A stretch of 64,000 nucleotides of DNA from Bacteroidota bacterium. GTDB lineage: Bacteria > Bacteroidota > Bacteroidia > Bacteroidales > VadinHA17. Positions 1 to 9,718 of this stretch are shown here, piece after piece (within the stretch, counting starts at the first letter, position 1; every line of letters starts with the position of its first letter). The DNA lies in the NCBI GenBank assembly GCA_003250475.1, contig QKGI01000045.1, positions 1 to 64,000 on the forward strand, written 5' to 3'. Made by a program: the position numbers and the translations under genes. The notes beneath the pieces are model-generated. The model searched no databases, had not been told where the DNA came from, and worked only from the letters and a program-made list of their open reading frames with translations.

Positions 1-194
1 ACCGGTATGAGAGCCTTTCCGAAACAGTCAAAAGCCTTGGCAGCAATCTTGATGCACCGTTTATGACCCTTTCCTTTATGGCCCTCCTGGTTATTCCCCG
101 GCTCAAAATGAGCGACAGGGGTCTCTTTGACGGACTATCCTTCAGCCACGTGCCATTATTCGTTCCCGGTATTCACGACAGGATAAACAGGTAA
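1..194 (+). CDS. ade: Adenine deaminase, C-terminal fragment (partial at window start)
   Basis: An open frame runs from base 3 to a TAA at 192-194. It is absent from the ORF track because its start lies outside the window. The 63 visible residues include [14 protein letters not shown] followed by [10 protein letters not shown], which matches the conserved C-terminal segment of adenine deaminases (amidohydrolase family, adenine to hypoxanthine plus ammonia, purine salvage). The metal-binding core lies upstream and cannot be checked. The fragment ends with about 20 residues ([15 protein letters not shown]) that look lineage-specific. The call rests on this one motif. Confidence 0.75.
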   Translation, partial: RYESLSETVKSLGSNLDAPFMTLSFMALLVIPRLKMSDRGLFDGLSFSHVPLFVPGIHDRINR

Positions 195-528
195 AATTCG
201 ATAAGGTTCTTTAATGAATGCATAATTTCCTGCGGGACAAGGCATTATATCAATCGTCCGGCACCTTTACATGAGTTAACCGGCAGAACCGGCCGGACCA
301 TCAGCCAATCATATATTCCTCTGTGACAGTATTTCAGAGCACGCCAGTGTCATTACAGGCATAACAGTTATCGCGGTTACCCTTATCTTTTCTTTATTCA
401 TACCTTTATGGCCTTATCAATACCGAGCAGATTGCTGCCAGAAAAAATGTGTGCCGTTATAATAACCTGGAAACAAAAAGCTATCGGATCCAAAGCAGTA
501 TTTATATCGGCAGGTTAACACTAATTAA
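195..528. other. Intergenic region between ade and uvrC (334 bases)
   Basis: No convincing coding frame, tRNA or strong hairpin is visible. There is a GC-rich stretch with repeated CCGG units near 280-300 (ccggcagaaccggccgg), too irregular for a clean terminator and without a T-run. The region should hold the uvrC promoter, but I could not find a TAnnTTTG element with a paired TTTG at the proper distance. Confidence 0.5.
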
Positions 529-2328
529 TTGAAATTGAGAGAGAACGATTCCATTAGGGCCACTGTTGAAACCCTGCCTGACAAGCCAGGTGTCTACCAG
601 TTTATCGATTCTTCAGGTGTGATTTTGTATGTCGGCAAAGCCCGCAGCCTGCGCAAGCGGGTTTCATCATACTTCTCAAAGAACCAGTCCGGCAAGACAC
701 AGGTCATGCTCTCACGGGCTACTGATCTCAGACATGTTGTGGTGGACAATGAGTCTGAAGCCCTGCTGCTTGAGAACAGTCTTATCAAAAAGCATCAGCC
801 CAGATATAATATTCTTCTCAAGGATGACAAGACATATCCCTGGATATGCATTAAAAATGAACATTTTCCACGGGTATTCCTTACACGGAAACTTATCCCC
901 GACGGTTCGTCCTATCATGGTCCCTATACCTCCGTTCCGGCAGTCCGTACACTCCTGGAACTTATACGCCAGCTTTTTCAGATAAGAACATGCCCGTTAC
1001 CGCTCAACAGAAGAGCTATTGACGAAAACAGGTTCAGGGTCTGCCTTGAATACCATCTGGGTAACTGTAAAGCACCCTGTGTTGGACTTATAAGCGAGCA
1101 GGAGTACAATCAGCAGATCGAAAGAATAAAAGAGATTATCAAAGGAGATCTGGGCGGTATTACAAAGCATCTGGAAACGCTGATGAGAAAATATGCCTCT
1201 GAGCTAAAGTATGAAGAGGCACAAAAGATAAAGGAAAAGCTTGAGATTCTGTCAAAATTCAGAAGCAAGTCGGTGGTAGTCAATACCTCCGTAAAAAATG
1301 TTGATGTCTTCGGTTGTTATGTGGCAGAGGGTTCGATGTATGTCAGTTATATGAAAGTAGTGTCAGGTGCAGTGGTACAAACATATTCCATTGAGCTGAA
1401 AATGAGGCTGGAAGAAGAGCAGGAATCGGTGCTTTCAACTGCTGTTACCGAGATAAGGCAAAGGGTGTCAAGTGATTCTCCGGAGATCATAGTACCCTAT
1501 ATGCCAGATATTCTGACAGATAAGATAAAATATACGGTTCCACAGAGGGGAGACAGGCACAAGCTGCTGGAACTGGGAAACAGGAATGCCATGTTTTTCG
1601 GAATGGAAAGGCAGAAGAAGGCTGCCGAAAAATCGAAGGAAAATAAAACAGAGCTCCTTCTCGGGAAGATGCAGAAGGATCTCCATATGCCAGTCCTGCC
1701 GGCGCATATTGAATGTTTCGATAACTCAAATATACAGGGTAAATCTGCTGTTGCGGCATGCGTTGTCTTCCGTAACGGAAAGCCAAGTAACAGTGAATAC
1801 AGGCATTTCAACATCAGGACTGTTACCGGGCCGGATGACTTTGCTTCGATGGAGGAGGTCATCCTCCGGCGCTACCGCAGGATGCTTGAGGAGGCAAAAT
1901 CATTGCCGCAGCTGATTGTGATCGATGGAGGCAAAGGTCAGCTCTCCTCGGCAGTAAAAAGCCTGGATGCCCTTGGACTGAGAGGCAGGATCACAATAAT
2001 TGGAATAGCAAAAAAGCTTGAGGAGATTTACTTTCCCGGGGATTCAGTTCCATTATACCTCGATAAAAACAGCTATACTCTGAAGATCATCCAGCATCTT
2101 AGGAACGAGGCGCACCGTTTCGGAATAAATTTCCACAGGAATAAAAGAAGTTCGCAGATGAATCGCTCCCTGCTGGATGAGATTCCTGGGATAGGGGATA
2201 AGACAAAAGAGCTGTTACTGAAAAAATACGGATCGCTGAAAAAAATCACCGAAGCAACAGCAGAGGAGCTGGAAGCAGCTGTAGGCAAGAAAAAGGCTGC
2301 GATTCTGACCGCTGCCCTCAAAAAATGA
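529..2328 (+). CDS. uvrC: Excinuclease ABC subunit C
   Basis: UvrC makes both incisions around bulky DNA lesions after UvrAB loading in nucleotide excision repair. The 599 residues have the family's usual length and order: GIY-YIG nuclease at about 17-95 (GVYQF, then ILYVGKARSLRKRV), a Cys-containing central region, a UvrB-binding UVR helix pair (YEEAQKIKEKLEIL, about 225-240), the RNase H-like C-terminal endonuclease (HIECFDNSNIQG, then VIDGGKGQL) and tandem helix-hairpin-helix motifs at the end (LDEIPGIGDKTKELLLKKYG). The start is TTG at 529, directly before the conserved N-terminus; no ATG lies nearby in frame. It is transcribed alone. uvrA and uvrB are not in the window. Confidence 0.97.
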   Translation: MKLRENDSIRATVETLPDKPGVYQFIDSSGVILYVGKARSLRKRVSSYFSKNQSGKTQVMLSRATDLRHVVVDNESEALLLENSLIKKHQPRYNILLKDDKTYPWICIKNEHFPRVFLTRKLIPDGSSYHGPYTSVPAVRTLLELIRQLFQIRTCPLPLNRRAIDENRFRVCLEYHLGNCKAPCVGLISEQEYNQQIERIKEIIKGDLGGITKHLETLMRKYASELKYEEAQKIKEKLEILSKFRSKSVVVNTSVKNVDVFGCYVAEGSMYVSYMKVVSGAVVQTYSIELKMRLEEEQESVLSTAVTEIRQRVSSDSPEIIVPYMPDILTDKIKYTVPQRGDRHKLLELGNRNAMFFGMERQKKAAEKSKENKTELLLGKMQKDLHMPVLPAHIECFDNSNIQGKSAVAACVVFRNGKPSNSEYRHFNIRTVTGPDDFASMEEVILRRYRRMLEEAKSLPQLIVIDGGKGQLSSAVKSLDALGLRGRITIIGIAKKLEEIYFPGDSVPLYLDKNSYTLKIIQHLRNEAHRFGINFHRNKRSSQMNRSLLDEIPGIGDKTKELLLKKYGSLKKITEATAEELEAAVGKKKAAILTAALKK

Positions 2329-2440
2329 TTTTTTTCCACGTGGAACAATGCATTTCATAACAGCTCATAATGTGCTGTCATATAGCCAATAAGACAGGAT
2401 TACCTGTAGTATTAACCCCTCGAGATTTGAATATTCCCGG

Positions 2441-2881
2441 TCAGGCGGGTAATCCCCCGAAGATTTTCTTGAGAAAACGGTGAAAAGAATGAATACCGGA
2501 GGGTTTCCAGAACATCATTATGCACTGGTTATGGATCAGGTTCACATCTTCCTTTTCCAGTTCGGCAATGATCTCTTTTGTTTCTGCCCCCTGCTGTATC
2601 CATAAATCTTTAATGCCATGGGCTATCACTTCCCGGGCTGCCGAGAGGGTTGCCTCCCTGGGAGTCATAAAAATTACACCCCGGACCTCCTGCGGCAGTT
2701 CACTGACTGACCTGTAACATTTTTCACCGTCAATAGTGTCGGCTTCAGGATTGACGGGCACCACATCCATTCCCTTCTGGCGAAGGTCTTTGAACATTAC
2801 CTGTCCGAACTTCCTGGGATCTCTCGAGACCCCAACGATGGCATATTTGCCCAGAGAAAGAAAACGACTGATATCTTTCAT
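2441..2881 (-). CDS. CoA-binding (Rossmann-fold) protein, YccU-like
   Basis: 146-residue protein of the CoA_binding_2 family. Its N-terminus, AIVGVSRDPRKFGQVMFKDL, is the nucleotide-binding loop and first helix typical of succinyl-CoA-synthetase-like CoA-binding domains. IWIQQGAET-type and NQCIMM segments (residues about 93-122) complete the family signature. There is no signal peptide, so it is cytoplasmic. The physiological role of stand-alone members is not established. Its ATG overlaps the stop of the upstream polyprenyl synthase gene by 4 bases (ATGA), which implies co-transcription and translational coupling. Confidence 0.88.
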   Translation of the reverse strand: MKDISRFLSLGKYAIVGVSRDPRKFGQVMFKDLRQKGMDVVPVNPEADTIDGEKCYRSVSELPQEVRGVIFMTPREATLSAAREVIAHGIKDLWIQQGAETKEIIAELEKEDVNLIHNQCIMMFWKPSGIHSFHRFLKKIFGGLPA

Positions 2882-3852
2882 TTTTTTCTGAGAGTTGAGA
2901 ATATAACAAATTCAATAAGTGCTGACCTGGTTTCCGAATCAGGATATGTTTCAAGAATACGCAGAGCATTATCCGAGTGTTCCTTCATCTTCAGCTCTGC
3001 ATAATCAAGTCCGTTATGCTTCCTGACAAACTCAATAACCTCTGCTATCTCTTTTCTTCCCTTCTTTTTTCTTCTCAGTAACCTGATAATATGCCTCCTC
3101 TCCAGCGGTCCCGCCTCTCTCAGCGCATGGATCAGGGGCAGTGTGATCTTTTTTTCCTTTATATCATTCCCCGTTCTCTTTCCTGTCAGTCCGTCACCGG
3201 TATAGTCAAGAAGATCATCCTTTATCTGGAAAGCAATTCCTATGCTCTCTCCAAACTCTTTCATCCGGGTAATGGTATCGGCGTCTTCGGTAACCGAGAT
3301 AGCGCCGCAGGCTGTACAGGCAGAGATCAGGGCGGCAGTCTTCATCCTGATAATCTTGAAGTAATCCTCTTCCCTGATGTCCAGCTTCCTTGTTTTCTGA
3401 AACTGGACAAGCTCTCCCTTGACTATATCTTTTACTGCATCGGATACAATTCCCAGCATGTTGTACCTTTTCTTCTCCACAGAGATAAGAAGGCCCTGTG
3501 CCAGAAGATAGTCCCCAACAAGAACGGCAATCTTTGAATTGTAAAGTACGTTGATTGTCGGCAGTCCGCGTCTCTGCGAGGCATCGTCCACAACATCGTC
3601 GTGAACAAGGGTTGCCGTGTGCAGCAGTTCAATAAATGTGGCTGCAACATATGTTGTCTCGTTCACCGTCCCGTTGAGCTTGGCAGTGAGAAAGACAAGC
3701 AGGGGCCTCATCTGCTTTCCCTTCCTGCGGATTATGTTATTCAGTATAATATGGAAGAATGGGATATCGCTCTGGAGGGTACGGTTGAAGTACAACTCAA
3801 ATTCGCGCATTTCTGCGGCAACAGGTTTTTTAATGTCTGACAAGGATGCCAT
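2878..3852 (-). CDS. Polyprenyl diphosphate synthase (long-chain, probably octaprenyl-type for menaquinone)
   Basis: 324-residue trans-isoprenyl diphosphate synthase that elongates farnesyl diphosphate with IPP. Both aspartate-rich motifs are intact: first DDVVDD (85-90), second KDDLLDYTGD (211-220). The residues 5 and 4 before the first motif are Ala80 and Thr81. Both are small, as in octaprenyl synthases, whereas short-chain enzymes carry aromatic blockers there. I therefore infer a long product for the quinone side chain. It sits downstream of lspA (about 100-base gap) and overlaps the CoA-binding gene by 4 bases. A candidate -7 element lies 22 bases before the start. Confidence 0.92.
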   Translation of the reverse strand: MASLSDIKKPVAAEMREFELYFNRTLQSDIPFFHIILNNIIRRKGKQMRPLLVFLTAKLNGTVNETTYVAATFIELLHTATLVHDDVVDDASQRRGLPTINVLYNSKIAVLVGDYLLAQGLLISVEKKRYNMLGIVSDAVKDIVKGELVQFQKTRKLDIREEDYFKIIRMKTAALISACTACGAISVTEDADTITRMKEFGESIGIAFQIKDDLLDYTGDGLTGKRTGNDIKEKKITLPLIHALREAGPLERRHIIRLLRRKKKGRKEIAEVIEFVRKHNGLDYAELKMKEHSDNALRILETYPDSETRSALIEFVIFSTLRKK

Positions 3853-3874
3853 GAAGCATGGACGGTAATAAATT

Positions 3875-3882
3875 CAAAAGTA
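3875..3882 (-). promoter_or_regulatory. Candidate -7 promoter element for the polyprenyl synthase gene
   Basis: On the minus strand this reads TACTTTTG, an exact match to the Bacteroidota -7 consensus TAnnTTTG, 22 bases before the ATG. A TTTG on the same strand lies 15 bases upstream (3898-3901), closer than the usual 17-21, so the -33 partner is uncertain. Confidence 0.45.
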
Positions 3883-3953
3883 AGACAAAAAGCGAAACAA
3901 AAAGATTATAAATCCGGCCGGGCAGGACAGCAATATCATAATTAAGTGACAGT

Positions 3954-4562
3954 TCACTTTTTTTCACCCAGAAACTTCTTCTGGAATACGAGAATGCTGA
4001 GTACACCTGTTGTGATGGAAGTATCGGCAAGGTTAAATACAGGTCTGAAAAAGACAAAAGACTGACCGGGCTTGATAGGAGACCAGTCGGGCCAGGTAGT
4101 ATCAATAATGGGAAAATACAACATATCCACGACCCGCCCCTGCAGGAAAGATGAATAACCGCCACCGTCGGGGAACAACACTGCCGGTGCATGCCAGCTT
4201 TCACTGAAGATCATCCCGTAGAAAGCACTGTCTATCAGGTTTCCCGCTGCACCGGCAATGATCGCACTCACGGAAAGAATAAGGCCCAGGTTTGCCTTTT
4301 TCCTTATCAGGCCCATAAGATACCATGAAATCACGGCGATAGCGATCATCCTGAAGATGGAAAGAGCCGCCTTGCCTGTTTTTCCTCCCCACTCCATGCC
4401 GAAGGCCATTCCGTTGTTTTCAAGGAAGTGTATCCTGAACCAGTTACCAAGAACGGGGATCTCCTCTCCATGGATCATGGTGGTTTTTACGATGATCTTT
4501 ACGATCTGATCAACGATCAGTATAGAAAAGATCAGTAGCAGTGATTTATTCCTGTCTGACAT
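3954..4562 (-). CDS. lspA: Lipoprotein signal peptidase (signal peptidase II)
   Basis: Integral inner-membrane aspartyl protease that removes the signal peptide of diacylglyceryl-modified prolipoproteins. Four hydrophobic helices are visible, with both catalytic aspartates in their family motifs: D111 in AGNLIDSAFYG and D180 in FNLADTSITTG. At 202 residues it is longer than the E. coli enzyme (about 164). The extra length lies in the periplasmic loop between the catalytic motifs (about 118-165), an extension I associate with Bacteroidota. The window encodes several predicted substrates (GH127, e(P4), TldD). Confidence 0.96.
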   Translation of the reverse strand: MSDRNKSLLLIFSILIVDQIVKIIVKTTMIHGEEIPVLGNWFRIHFLENNGMAFGMEWGGKTGKAALSIFRMIAIAVISWYLMGLIRKKANLGLILSVSAIIAGAAGNLIDSAFYGMIFSESWHAPAVLFPDGGGYSSFLQGRVVDMLYFPIIDTTWPDWSPIKPGQSFVFFRPVFNLADTSITTGVLSILVFQKKFLGEKK

Positions 4563-4659
4563 CAGAATTTAATTTGAGCGCAAAATAGTAAAAAAACCAC
4601 AATTGCCTCAGTTCTCCGGCGACAGAGAGCGGAAAAACAACGGGTTATACTTATCCGGA

Positions 4660-6300
4660 TTAATAATAAAGGAATCGTTTGATTTTCAGTGTGGCCGTTT
4701 TCTGAAACGGCTCGGCCTGGTATACGACAAGCTGAAGCTGGCTGTACCTGTTGACTTTTGAGTTTACATACCTGCGGAGCTCCTCAAGATATTCATTGAT
4801 GATCAACTCTGCCTGTTCCGTGACGTCTCTTTTCATCTGCTGGTATTTTGCCTGCAGCTCTTCAATATTGAGATGCACCATTGCAACCAGCTTCCCCTTT
4901 TTTTCAACTACAAGAGACTCAATCACATGACCGAAATCGTTAATGACCGATTCGATCTCCTCCGGGTAGATGTTTTCCCCGCTTGATCCTACGATCATAT
5001 TCTTCAGCCTTCCCTTCAGGCTCAGGTAGTTGTTTTTGTCTATGTGACCCAGGTCTCCTGTTCTGAACCAGCCGTCAGGTGTTATTACCTCCGCGGTCAA
5101 TGCAGGTTCTTTATAATAACCTTTCATCACATTCTCGCCTCTGGCCCACACCTCTCCCTCTCCGGTAATGTGGTCAGGGTCATTGATCTTCAGGATCACT
5201 CCCTCCATTGCGGGGCCTGTTGAACCTAATTTTGCGGATCCTACCTTTGTCCCGGCCAGAAGAGGGGAGGTCTCCGTAAGACCATAACCGATAGCATACG
5301 GGAACCCGGCGTCAAGAAGAAATTGTTCTACCGTTGGGTTGAGCTTGGCTCCGCCGATACCGAAGAACCTCAGCCTGCCGCCAAAAGCCTTGTAGATTTT
5401 CTTTCCCGCTATCCTGTTGAAGAACCTGCGGAATACAGGTATCCGATAGAGGCCTGCCACGAACCTGTTTTTTTGAAACGTCGGAGCAACCTTGCCGAAA
5501 TAGATCTTTTCCATGATAAGGGGCACGGTCAGCATGGTTGTCGGCTTTACCTTTTCAAGGGCAGGAAGAAGGACTGAAGGTGTAGGTGCCTTACGCAGGT
5601 ACCAGATCATGGCACCGTTGAATAGAGGAAGAATCAGTCCCAGTGTCTGCTCATAGGTATGGGAAAGCGGAAGAATAGAAAGGAAAACATCGCTCTCAAC
5701 CACATACTGTATAGACATTACCTGCCTGGCAGTAAAACATATGTTTTTATGCGTTAGCATCACTCCCTTTGACTTGCCAGTCGTTCCTGAAGTGTAGATT
5801 ATTACAGCCAGGTCCTCTTCCGCAACCTCATACTCATTACGGGGCTTGATCGAGGGATTATAAACATTGCCGTTGTATCCGGAGATGACAGTAAAATCGT
5901 CTGTTGTTATCACTGCCTTAAGTCTCTCCGAAGTGAAACCGGCCACCTTCTGTGTAAGATTATTTGAAACGAATAATAGTCTGGCACCGGAGTGTTCAAG
6001 CACATTTGCAACTTCGCCCGCAGAAAAGTCGGGTAATATCGGTACTGCCACGGCGCCCATGGAGGTGATGGCCAGGTAGGTCGCTCCCCAGTTAGGCATA
6101 CTGCCACTCAGTATGGCCACATTATCTCCCGGAATAACCGAGTAATCCTCAAGCAGCCGGATAACCGACTCCACCCTGTTTTTTAGCTGGTTATAGGTAA
6201 TAACCTCTTCTCCCACAAAACCCATTGCCTTGTTCTCTCCGTACTTTCTGCAGCTTTCTCCGGCAAGGAATGGGATAGTCAACGTTTGATTCCTATCCAT
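4660..6300 (-). CDS. AMP-dependent acyl-CoA ligase (long-chain fatty acid type)
   Basis: 546-residue ANL-superfamily adenylating enzyme that activates a carboxylic acid to acyl-AMP and then acyl-CoA. Motif A3 is YTSGTTGKSKG (169-179). A5 is GYGLTETSP, followed by GWFRTGDLGH and a C-terminal domain with GRLKNMIVGSSGENIYPEEIE. The architecture matches long-chain fatty-acyl-CoA ligases (FadD-like) of Bacteroidota, though somewhat shorter than FACL proteins of about 600 residues. The C-terminal lysine region (KTATLKIKR) is present. There is no signal peptide. It is transcribed alone, divergent from queD. The substrate chain length cannot be read from sequence. Confidence 0.9.
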   Translation of the reverse strand: MDRNQTLTIPFLAGESCRKYGENKAMGFVGEEVITYNQLKNRVESVIRLLEDYSVIPGDNVAILSGSMPNWGATYLAITSMGAVAVPILPDFSAGEVANVLEHSGARLLFVSNNLTQKVAGFTSERLKAVITTDDFTVISGYNGNVYNPSIKPRNEYEVAEEDLAVIIYTSGTTGKSKGVMLTHKNICFTARQVMSIQYVVESDVFLSILPLSHTYEQTLGLILPLFNGAMIWYLRKAPTPSVLLPALEKVKPTTMLTVPLIMEKIYFGKVAPTFQKNRFVAGLYRIPVFRRFFNRIAGKKIYKAFGGRLRFFGIGGAKLNPTVEQFLLDAGFPYAIGYGLTETSPLLAGTKVGSAKLGSTGPAMEGVILKINDPDHITGEGEVWARGENVMKGYYKEPALTAEVITPDGWFRTGDLGHIDKNNYLSLKGRLKNMIVGSSGENIYPEEIESVINDFGHVIESLVVEKKGKLVAMVHLNIEELQAKYQQMKRDVTEQAELIINEYLEELRRYVNSKVNRYSQLQLVVYQAEPFQKTATLKIKRFLYY

Positions 6301-6321
6301 TGGTTATTAATATAATGGCGG

Positions 6322-6329
6322 CAAAGATA
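6322..6329 (-). promoter_or_regulatory. Candidate -7 promoter element for the acyl-CoA ligase gene
   Basis: The minus strand reads TATCTTTG, matching TAnnTTTG, 22 bases before the ATG at 6300. No TTTG is seen at the expected -33 distance. Confidence 0.4.
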
Positions 6330-6411
6330 CGGTTTAATCAATATGTATGACACTAAAAGCATAAATATCAGAGTCCGGTATCCTGCCGGAGAAAAATCCT
6401 GATAAATAGAT

Positions 6412-6419
6412 TACTTTTG
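6412..6419 (+). promoter_or_regulatory. Candidate -7 promoter element for queD-polA-moaDE
   Basis: TACTTTTG matches TAnnTTTG and lies 17-23 bases before the two possible queD starts (GTG 6436, ATG 6442). No clear -33 TTTG was found. Confidence 0.4.
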
Positions 6420-6435
6420 CGAATATCAATTTCAT

Positions 6436-6891
6436 GTGACAATGGCAGTGATCAGGGTAACGAAGGAATTCCGGTTTGAGATGGCTCATGTGTTGTGGAA
6501 TTATGACGGGCCATGCCGCAACGTCCATGGACATTCATATGTTCTCTATGTTACATTTTCCGGAGAACCGGTCAACGATCCCGATAACCCGCGCAACGGT
6601 ATGGTGATTGATTTCGGGGATCTGAAGAGGATTGTCCATGAATCTGTCGTTATGCGGTATGACCACGCACTGATGGTCTCGGGCCTTGCGCCGGCAGAAT
6701 CAGTTGAGAATTACAGGAAGCATTTTGGTAATGTAATTATTTCTCCTTACCAGCCAACGTGCGAAAATATGGTAGCTGACATTGCCTCCGTCCTGACAGG
6801 GAGGGCTCCTGCCGGGGTGTCTCTTCATAGTGTAAAACTTTATGAAACAGCTACATCATATGCCGAATGGCATGCATCAGATAACCAGTGA
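6436..6891 (+). CDS. queD: 6-carboxy-5,6,7,8-tetrahydropterin synthase (6-pyruvoyl-tetrahydropterin synthase family)
   Basis: QueD converts dihydroneopterin triphosphate to 6-carboxytetrahydropterin, an early step to the tRNA base queuosine. The 151-residue protein shows the zinc ligands and catalytic Cys in the expected order: H18 (EMAHVL), C27 and H31/H33 in CRNVHGH, plus a late glutamate in KLYETAT. Two starts are possible: GTG at 6436 (track) or ATG at 6442, two codons later. The ATG gives a conventional start. Its TGA overlaps the GTG start of polA (GTGA), implying coupling. queC, queE and queF are not in the window, so a related pterin role cannot be excluded. Confidence 0.9.
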   Translation: MTMAVIRVTKEFRFEMAHVLWNYDGPCRNVHGHSYVLYVTFSGEPVNDPDNPRNGMVIDFGDLKRIVHESVVMRYDHALMVSGLAPAESVENYRKHFGNVIISPYQPTCENMVADIASVLTGRAPAGVSLHSVKLYETATSYAEWHASDNQ

Positions 6892-9716
6892 CGGTACAGG
6901 ACAACGATAAAAGGCTATTCCTGCTTGATGCATATGCATTGATCTTCAGGTCATACTATGCATTCATCCGCAATCCCCGGGTGACCTCCAGGGGTATGAA
7001 CACTTCTGCCGTATTCGGCTTCCTGCTCACCCTTGACGATCTGCTGACGAAGCAGAAACCGTCTCACATTGCGGTGGTGTTTGATCCCCCGGGCCCCACT
7101 TTCAGGCATGAGATATTTCCTGCCTACAAAGCCAACCGTGATGCCACTCCGGAGGACATTAAAATAGCTGTTCCGTATATAAAGCGTCTGCTCGAAGCGT
7201 ACAGAATCCCGGTTGTTGAGGTTCCCGGCTATGAGGCGGATGATGTCATCGGTACCCTGGCTGCCCGGGCGGCAGAGCAGGGCTATGCAACCTACATGAT
7301 GACACCCGACAAGGATTTTGCGCAGCTGGTCACCGACAATGTTGTCATGTACAGACCCGGCCGCGGGGGCGGCGAAGCTGAAATATGGGGCAGGGAAGAG
7401 ATTGTCAGGGAGTATGGTGTTACTCCCGATCATATCACCGACCTCCTTGGCCTGATGGGTGATTCTTCCGATAATATACCCGGGGCGCCCGGAATAGGCC
7501 CTAAAACAGCCTGTAAGCTGATCAGGGAGCATGGAAGCATAGAGAGCCTTCTTGATAACACTTCGGCGGTCTCAGGCCGTCCAAAGGACATTCTCGAACA
7601 AAACCGCGACCAGATACTGTTATCCAAGCGTCTCGCCACCATCGAGCAAAATGTTCCCGTTAATTTCAATCATACCGAATTTCACAGGAGAGAGCCTGAT
7701 AACGCTGCTCTTCGCATTCTATATGATGAGCTTGAGTTCCGCACCATGGCATCCAGGCTTTCATCTCCGGCCGGCTCCCCGGTAACGGAAATAAAACAGG
7801 AGCCTCCCGGAGCCGGCGGAGTATCGGCAGAACCGACAATATTCCCACAGCAGCAGGAACAGGGGACCCTCTTCGGTGCAACGGCAGGACAGGGCCCGGC
7901 AGCGATACCTAATATCAGCAACACACCGCACAAATACACTATTGCGGAGACGGAAGATGAGGCCAGGGAGCTGGCCATGATGTTGTCACAGCTGGATGAG
8001 TTCTGCTTCGATACAGAGACAACCTCCCTTGATCCACTGAACACCCAGGTAGTTGCGGTGGCCTTTGCCTGGGAGAAGGGTGCCGGCAGCCTCCTCTGGT
8101 TGCCTCCCGAAAGAGACAGGGCGATGAAGCTGCTCGGACTTTTCCGTCCGGTCTTTGAAAACGGGAAAATCAGAAAAACCGGTCAGAACCTTAAGTTTGA
8201 CATACAGGTACTGTCAGGATATGATATCCGGGTGAAAGGACCTTTCTTCGACACTATGTTAGCGCATTATCTGCTCGAGCCTGACATGCGCCATAACATG
8301 GACAGACTGGCATCGGCATATCTCAACTATGAACCGGTACATATCGAAGAACTGATAGGGGAACGGGGACCGAGGCAGAAGACCATGCGTGAGGTTGAAA
8401 AGGAGAGGGTTAAAGAATATTCAGTTGAAGATGCGGATGTTACCTGGCAGCTTAAGGATGTGTTTGAACCTGCATTAAAGAAGGAGGGTCTTGACAATCT
8501 CGCCTATGATATTGAGATGCCGCTGATCAGCGTCCTGGCAGAGATGGAGCGGGAAGGAGTGCTGATAGACCAGGAAGCACTTAAAAATTATGCCGTTACC
8601 CTCCGGGAAACAATTATCAGGCTTGAACAGGAGATATACAGCCTCGCGGGCCAGGAGTTCAATATCTCCTCACCCAGGCAGCTCGGAGACATCCTGTTTG
8701 TCAGGCTCCGTCTTGATGATAATGCCCGCCTGACAAAGACAAAGCAGTACAGGACCGATGAGGAGGTTTTGCAGCGTCTCTCGTCAAAACATCCGGTCAT
8801 AGCCAGGGTGCTTGAATACAGGGGTTTGAAGAAGCTTCTGTCGACATATGTCGAGGCTCTTCCGGAACTTGTTGATCCGAATACGGGCAGGATACATACT
8901 ACATATAACCAGGCTGTTGCTTCCACCGGAAGGCTGAGTTCCACCAACCCCAACCTTCAGAATATACCCGTCCGCGATGCCGAGGGCCGGGAGATACGGA
9001 AGGCTTTTATCCCCGGAAAGGGAAAGATATTTCTCAGTGCAGACTATTCGCAGATAGAGCTAAGGCTTATGGCCCATCTCAGCAATGATGAAGCCATGAT
9101 TTCGGATTTTATTTCCGGGCAGGATATCCATTCTGCCACTGCCTCCAAGATATTTGGTGTACCAGTTACTGAAGTAACGCGTGAGATGCGTGCCAGGGCC
9201 AAGACTGCAAACTTCGGCATTATTTACGGTATCTCGGCGTTCGGCCTGTCTGAAAGGCTCACGATAGGCAGGAAAGAGGCAAAAGAGCTTATTGACGGAT
9301 ATTTCCGCTCATACCCCGGGGTGAAATCCTACATGGACGAGAGCATACGCAGAGCCCGCGATTCCGGCTATGTCAGCACCATGTTCGGACGGAGACGGTA
9401 CCTTCCTGATATACACTCAAGGAACCAGGTAGTAAGGGGTAACGCAGAGCGAAATGCCATCAACGCGCCTATACAGGGAGGCGCCGCTGATATAATCAAG
9501 ATAGCGATGGTGAGCATTGCCGGCCGGCTTAAGCGGGAGATTCCCTCTGCAAGAATGATACTTCAGGTGCACGACGAACTGATCTTCGAGGTTGAGCCGG
9601 ACTCCGTCGAAAGGCTGAAAAAACTTGTGGTGGACGAGATGAAAGGAGCAGCGGAACTAAGGGTTCCACTGGAGGTTGACACAGGTACGGGCATTAACTG
9701 GCTTGAAGCACACTGA
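6888..9716 (+). CDS. polA: DNA polymerase I
   Basis: 942 residues carrying all three classical domains. An N-terminal 5'-3' exonuclease/flap endonuclease spans about 1-290 (LFLLDAYALIFRSYYAF, GYEADDVIGTLA, MGDSSDNIPGAPGIGPKTA). A 3'-5' proofreading exonuclease spans about 360-545 and has intact acidic motifs (D375/E377 in FDTETTSLD; YSVEDAD). A family A polymerase follows from about 560 (SADYSQIELR, RAKTANFGIIYG, LQVHDELIFEV). The proofreading residues are kept, unlike in Taq-type enzymes. It functions in Okazaki fragment maturation and repair synthesis. The start is GTG, overlapping the queD stop. moaD begins 3 bases after the end, so the four genes look like one transcript. Confidence 0.97.
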   Translation: MTVQDNDKRLFLLDAYALIFRSYYAFIRNPRVTSRGMNTSAVFGFLLTLDDLLTKQKPSHIAVVFDPPGPTFRHEIFPAYKANRDATPEDIKIAVPYIKRLLEAYRIPVVEVPGYEADDVIGTLAARAAEQGYATYMMTPDKDFAQLVTDNVVMYRPGRGGGEAEIWGREEIVREYGVTPDHITDLLGLMGDSSDNIPGAPGIGPKTACKLIREHGSIESLLDNTSAVSGRPKDILEQNRDQILLSKRLATIEQNVPVNFNHTEFHRREPDNAALRILYDELEFRTMASRLSSPAGSPVTEIKQEPPGAGGVSAEPTIFPQQQEQGTLFGATAGQGPAAIPNISNTPHKYTIAETEDEARELAMMLSQLDEFCFDTETTSLDPLNTQVVAVAFAWEKGAGSLLWLPPERDRAMKLLGLFRPVFENGKIRKTGQNLKFDIQVLSGYDIRVKGPFFDTMLAHYLLEPDMRHNMDRLASAYLNYEPVHIEELIGERGPRQKTMREVEKERVKEYSVEDADVTWQLKDVFEPALKKEGLDNLAYDIEMPLISVLAEMEREGVLIDQEALKNYAVTLRETIIRLEQEIYSLAGQEFNISSPRQLGDILFVRLRLDDNARLTKTKQYRTDEEVLQRLSSKHPVIARVLEYRGLKKLLSTYVEALPELVDPNTGRIHTTYNQAVASTGRLSSTNPNLQNIPVRDAEGREIRKAFIPGKGKIFLSADYSQIELRLMAHLSNDEAMISDFISGQDIHSATASKIFGVPVTEVTREMRARAKTANFGIIYGISAFGLSERLTIGRKEAKELIDGYFRSYPGVKSYMDESIRRARDSGYVSTMFGRRRYLPDIHSRNQVVRGNAERNAINAPIQGGAADIIKIAMVSIAGRLKREIPSARMILQVHDELIFEVEPDSVERLKKLVVDEMKGAAELRVPLEVDTGTGINWLEAH

Positions 9717-9718
9717 CA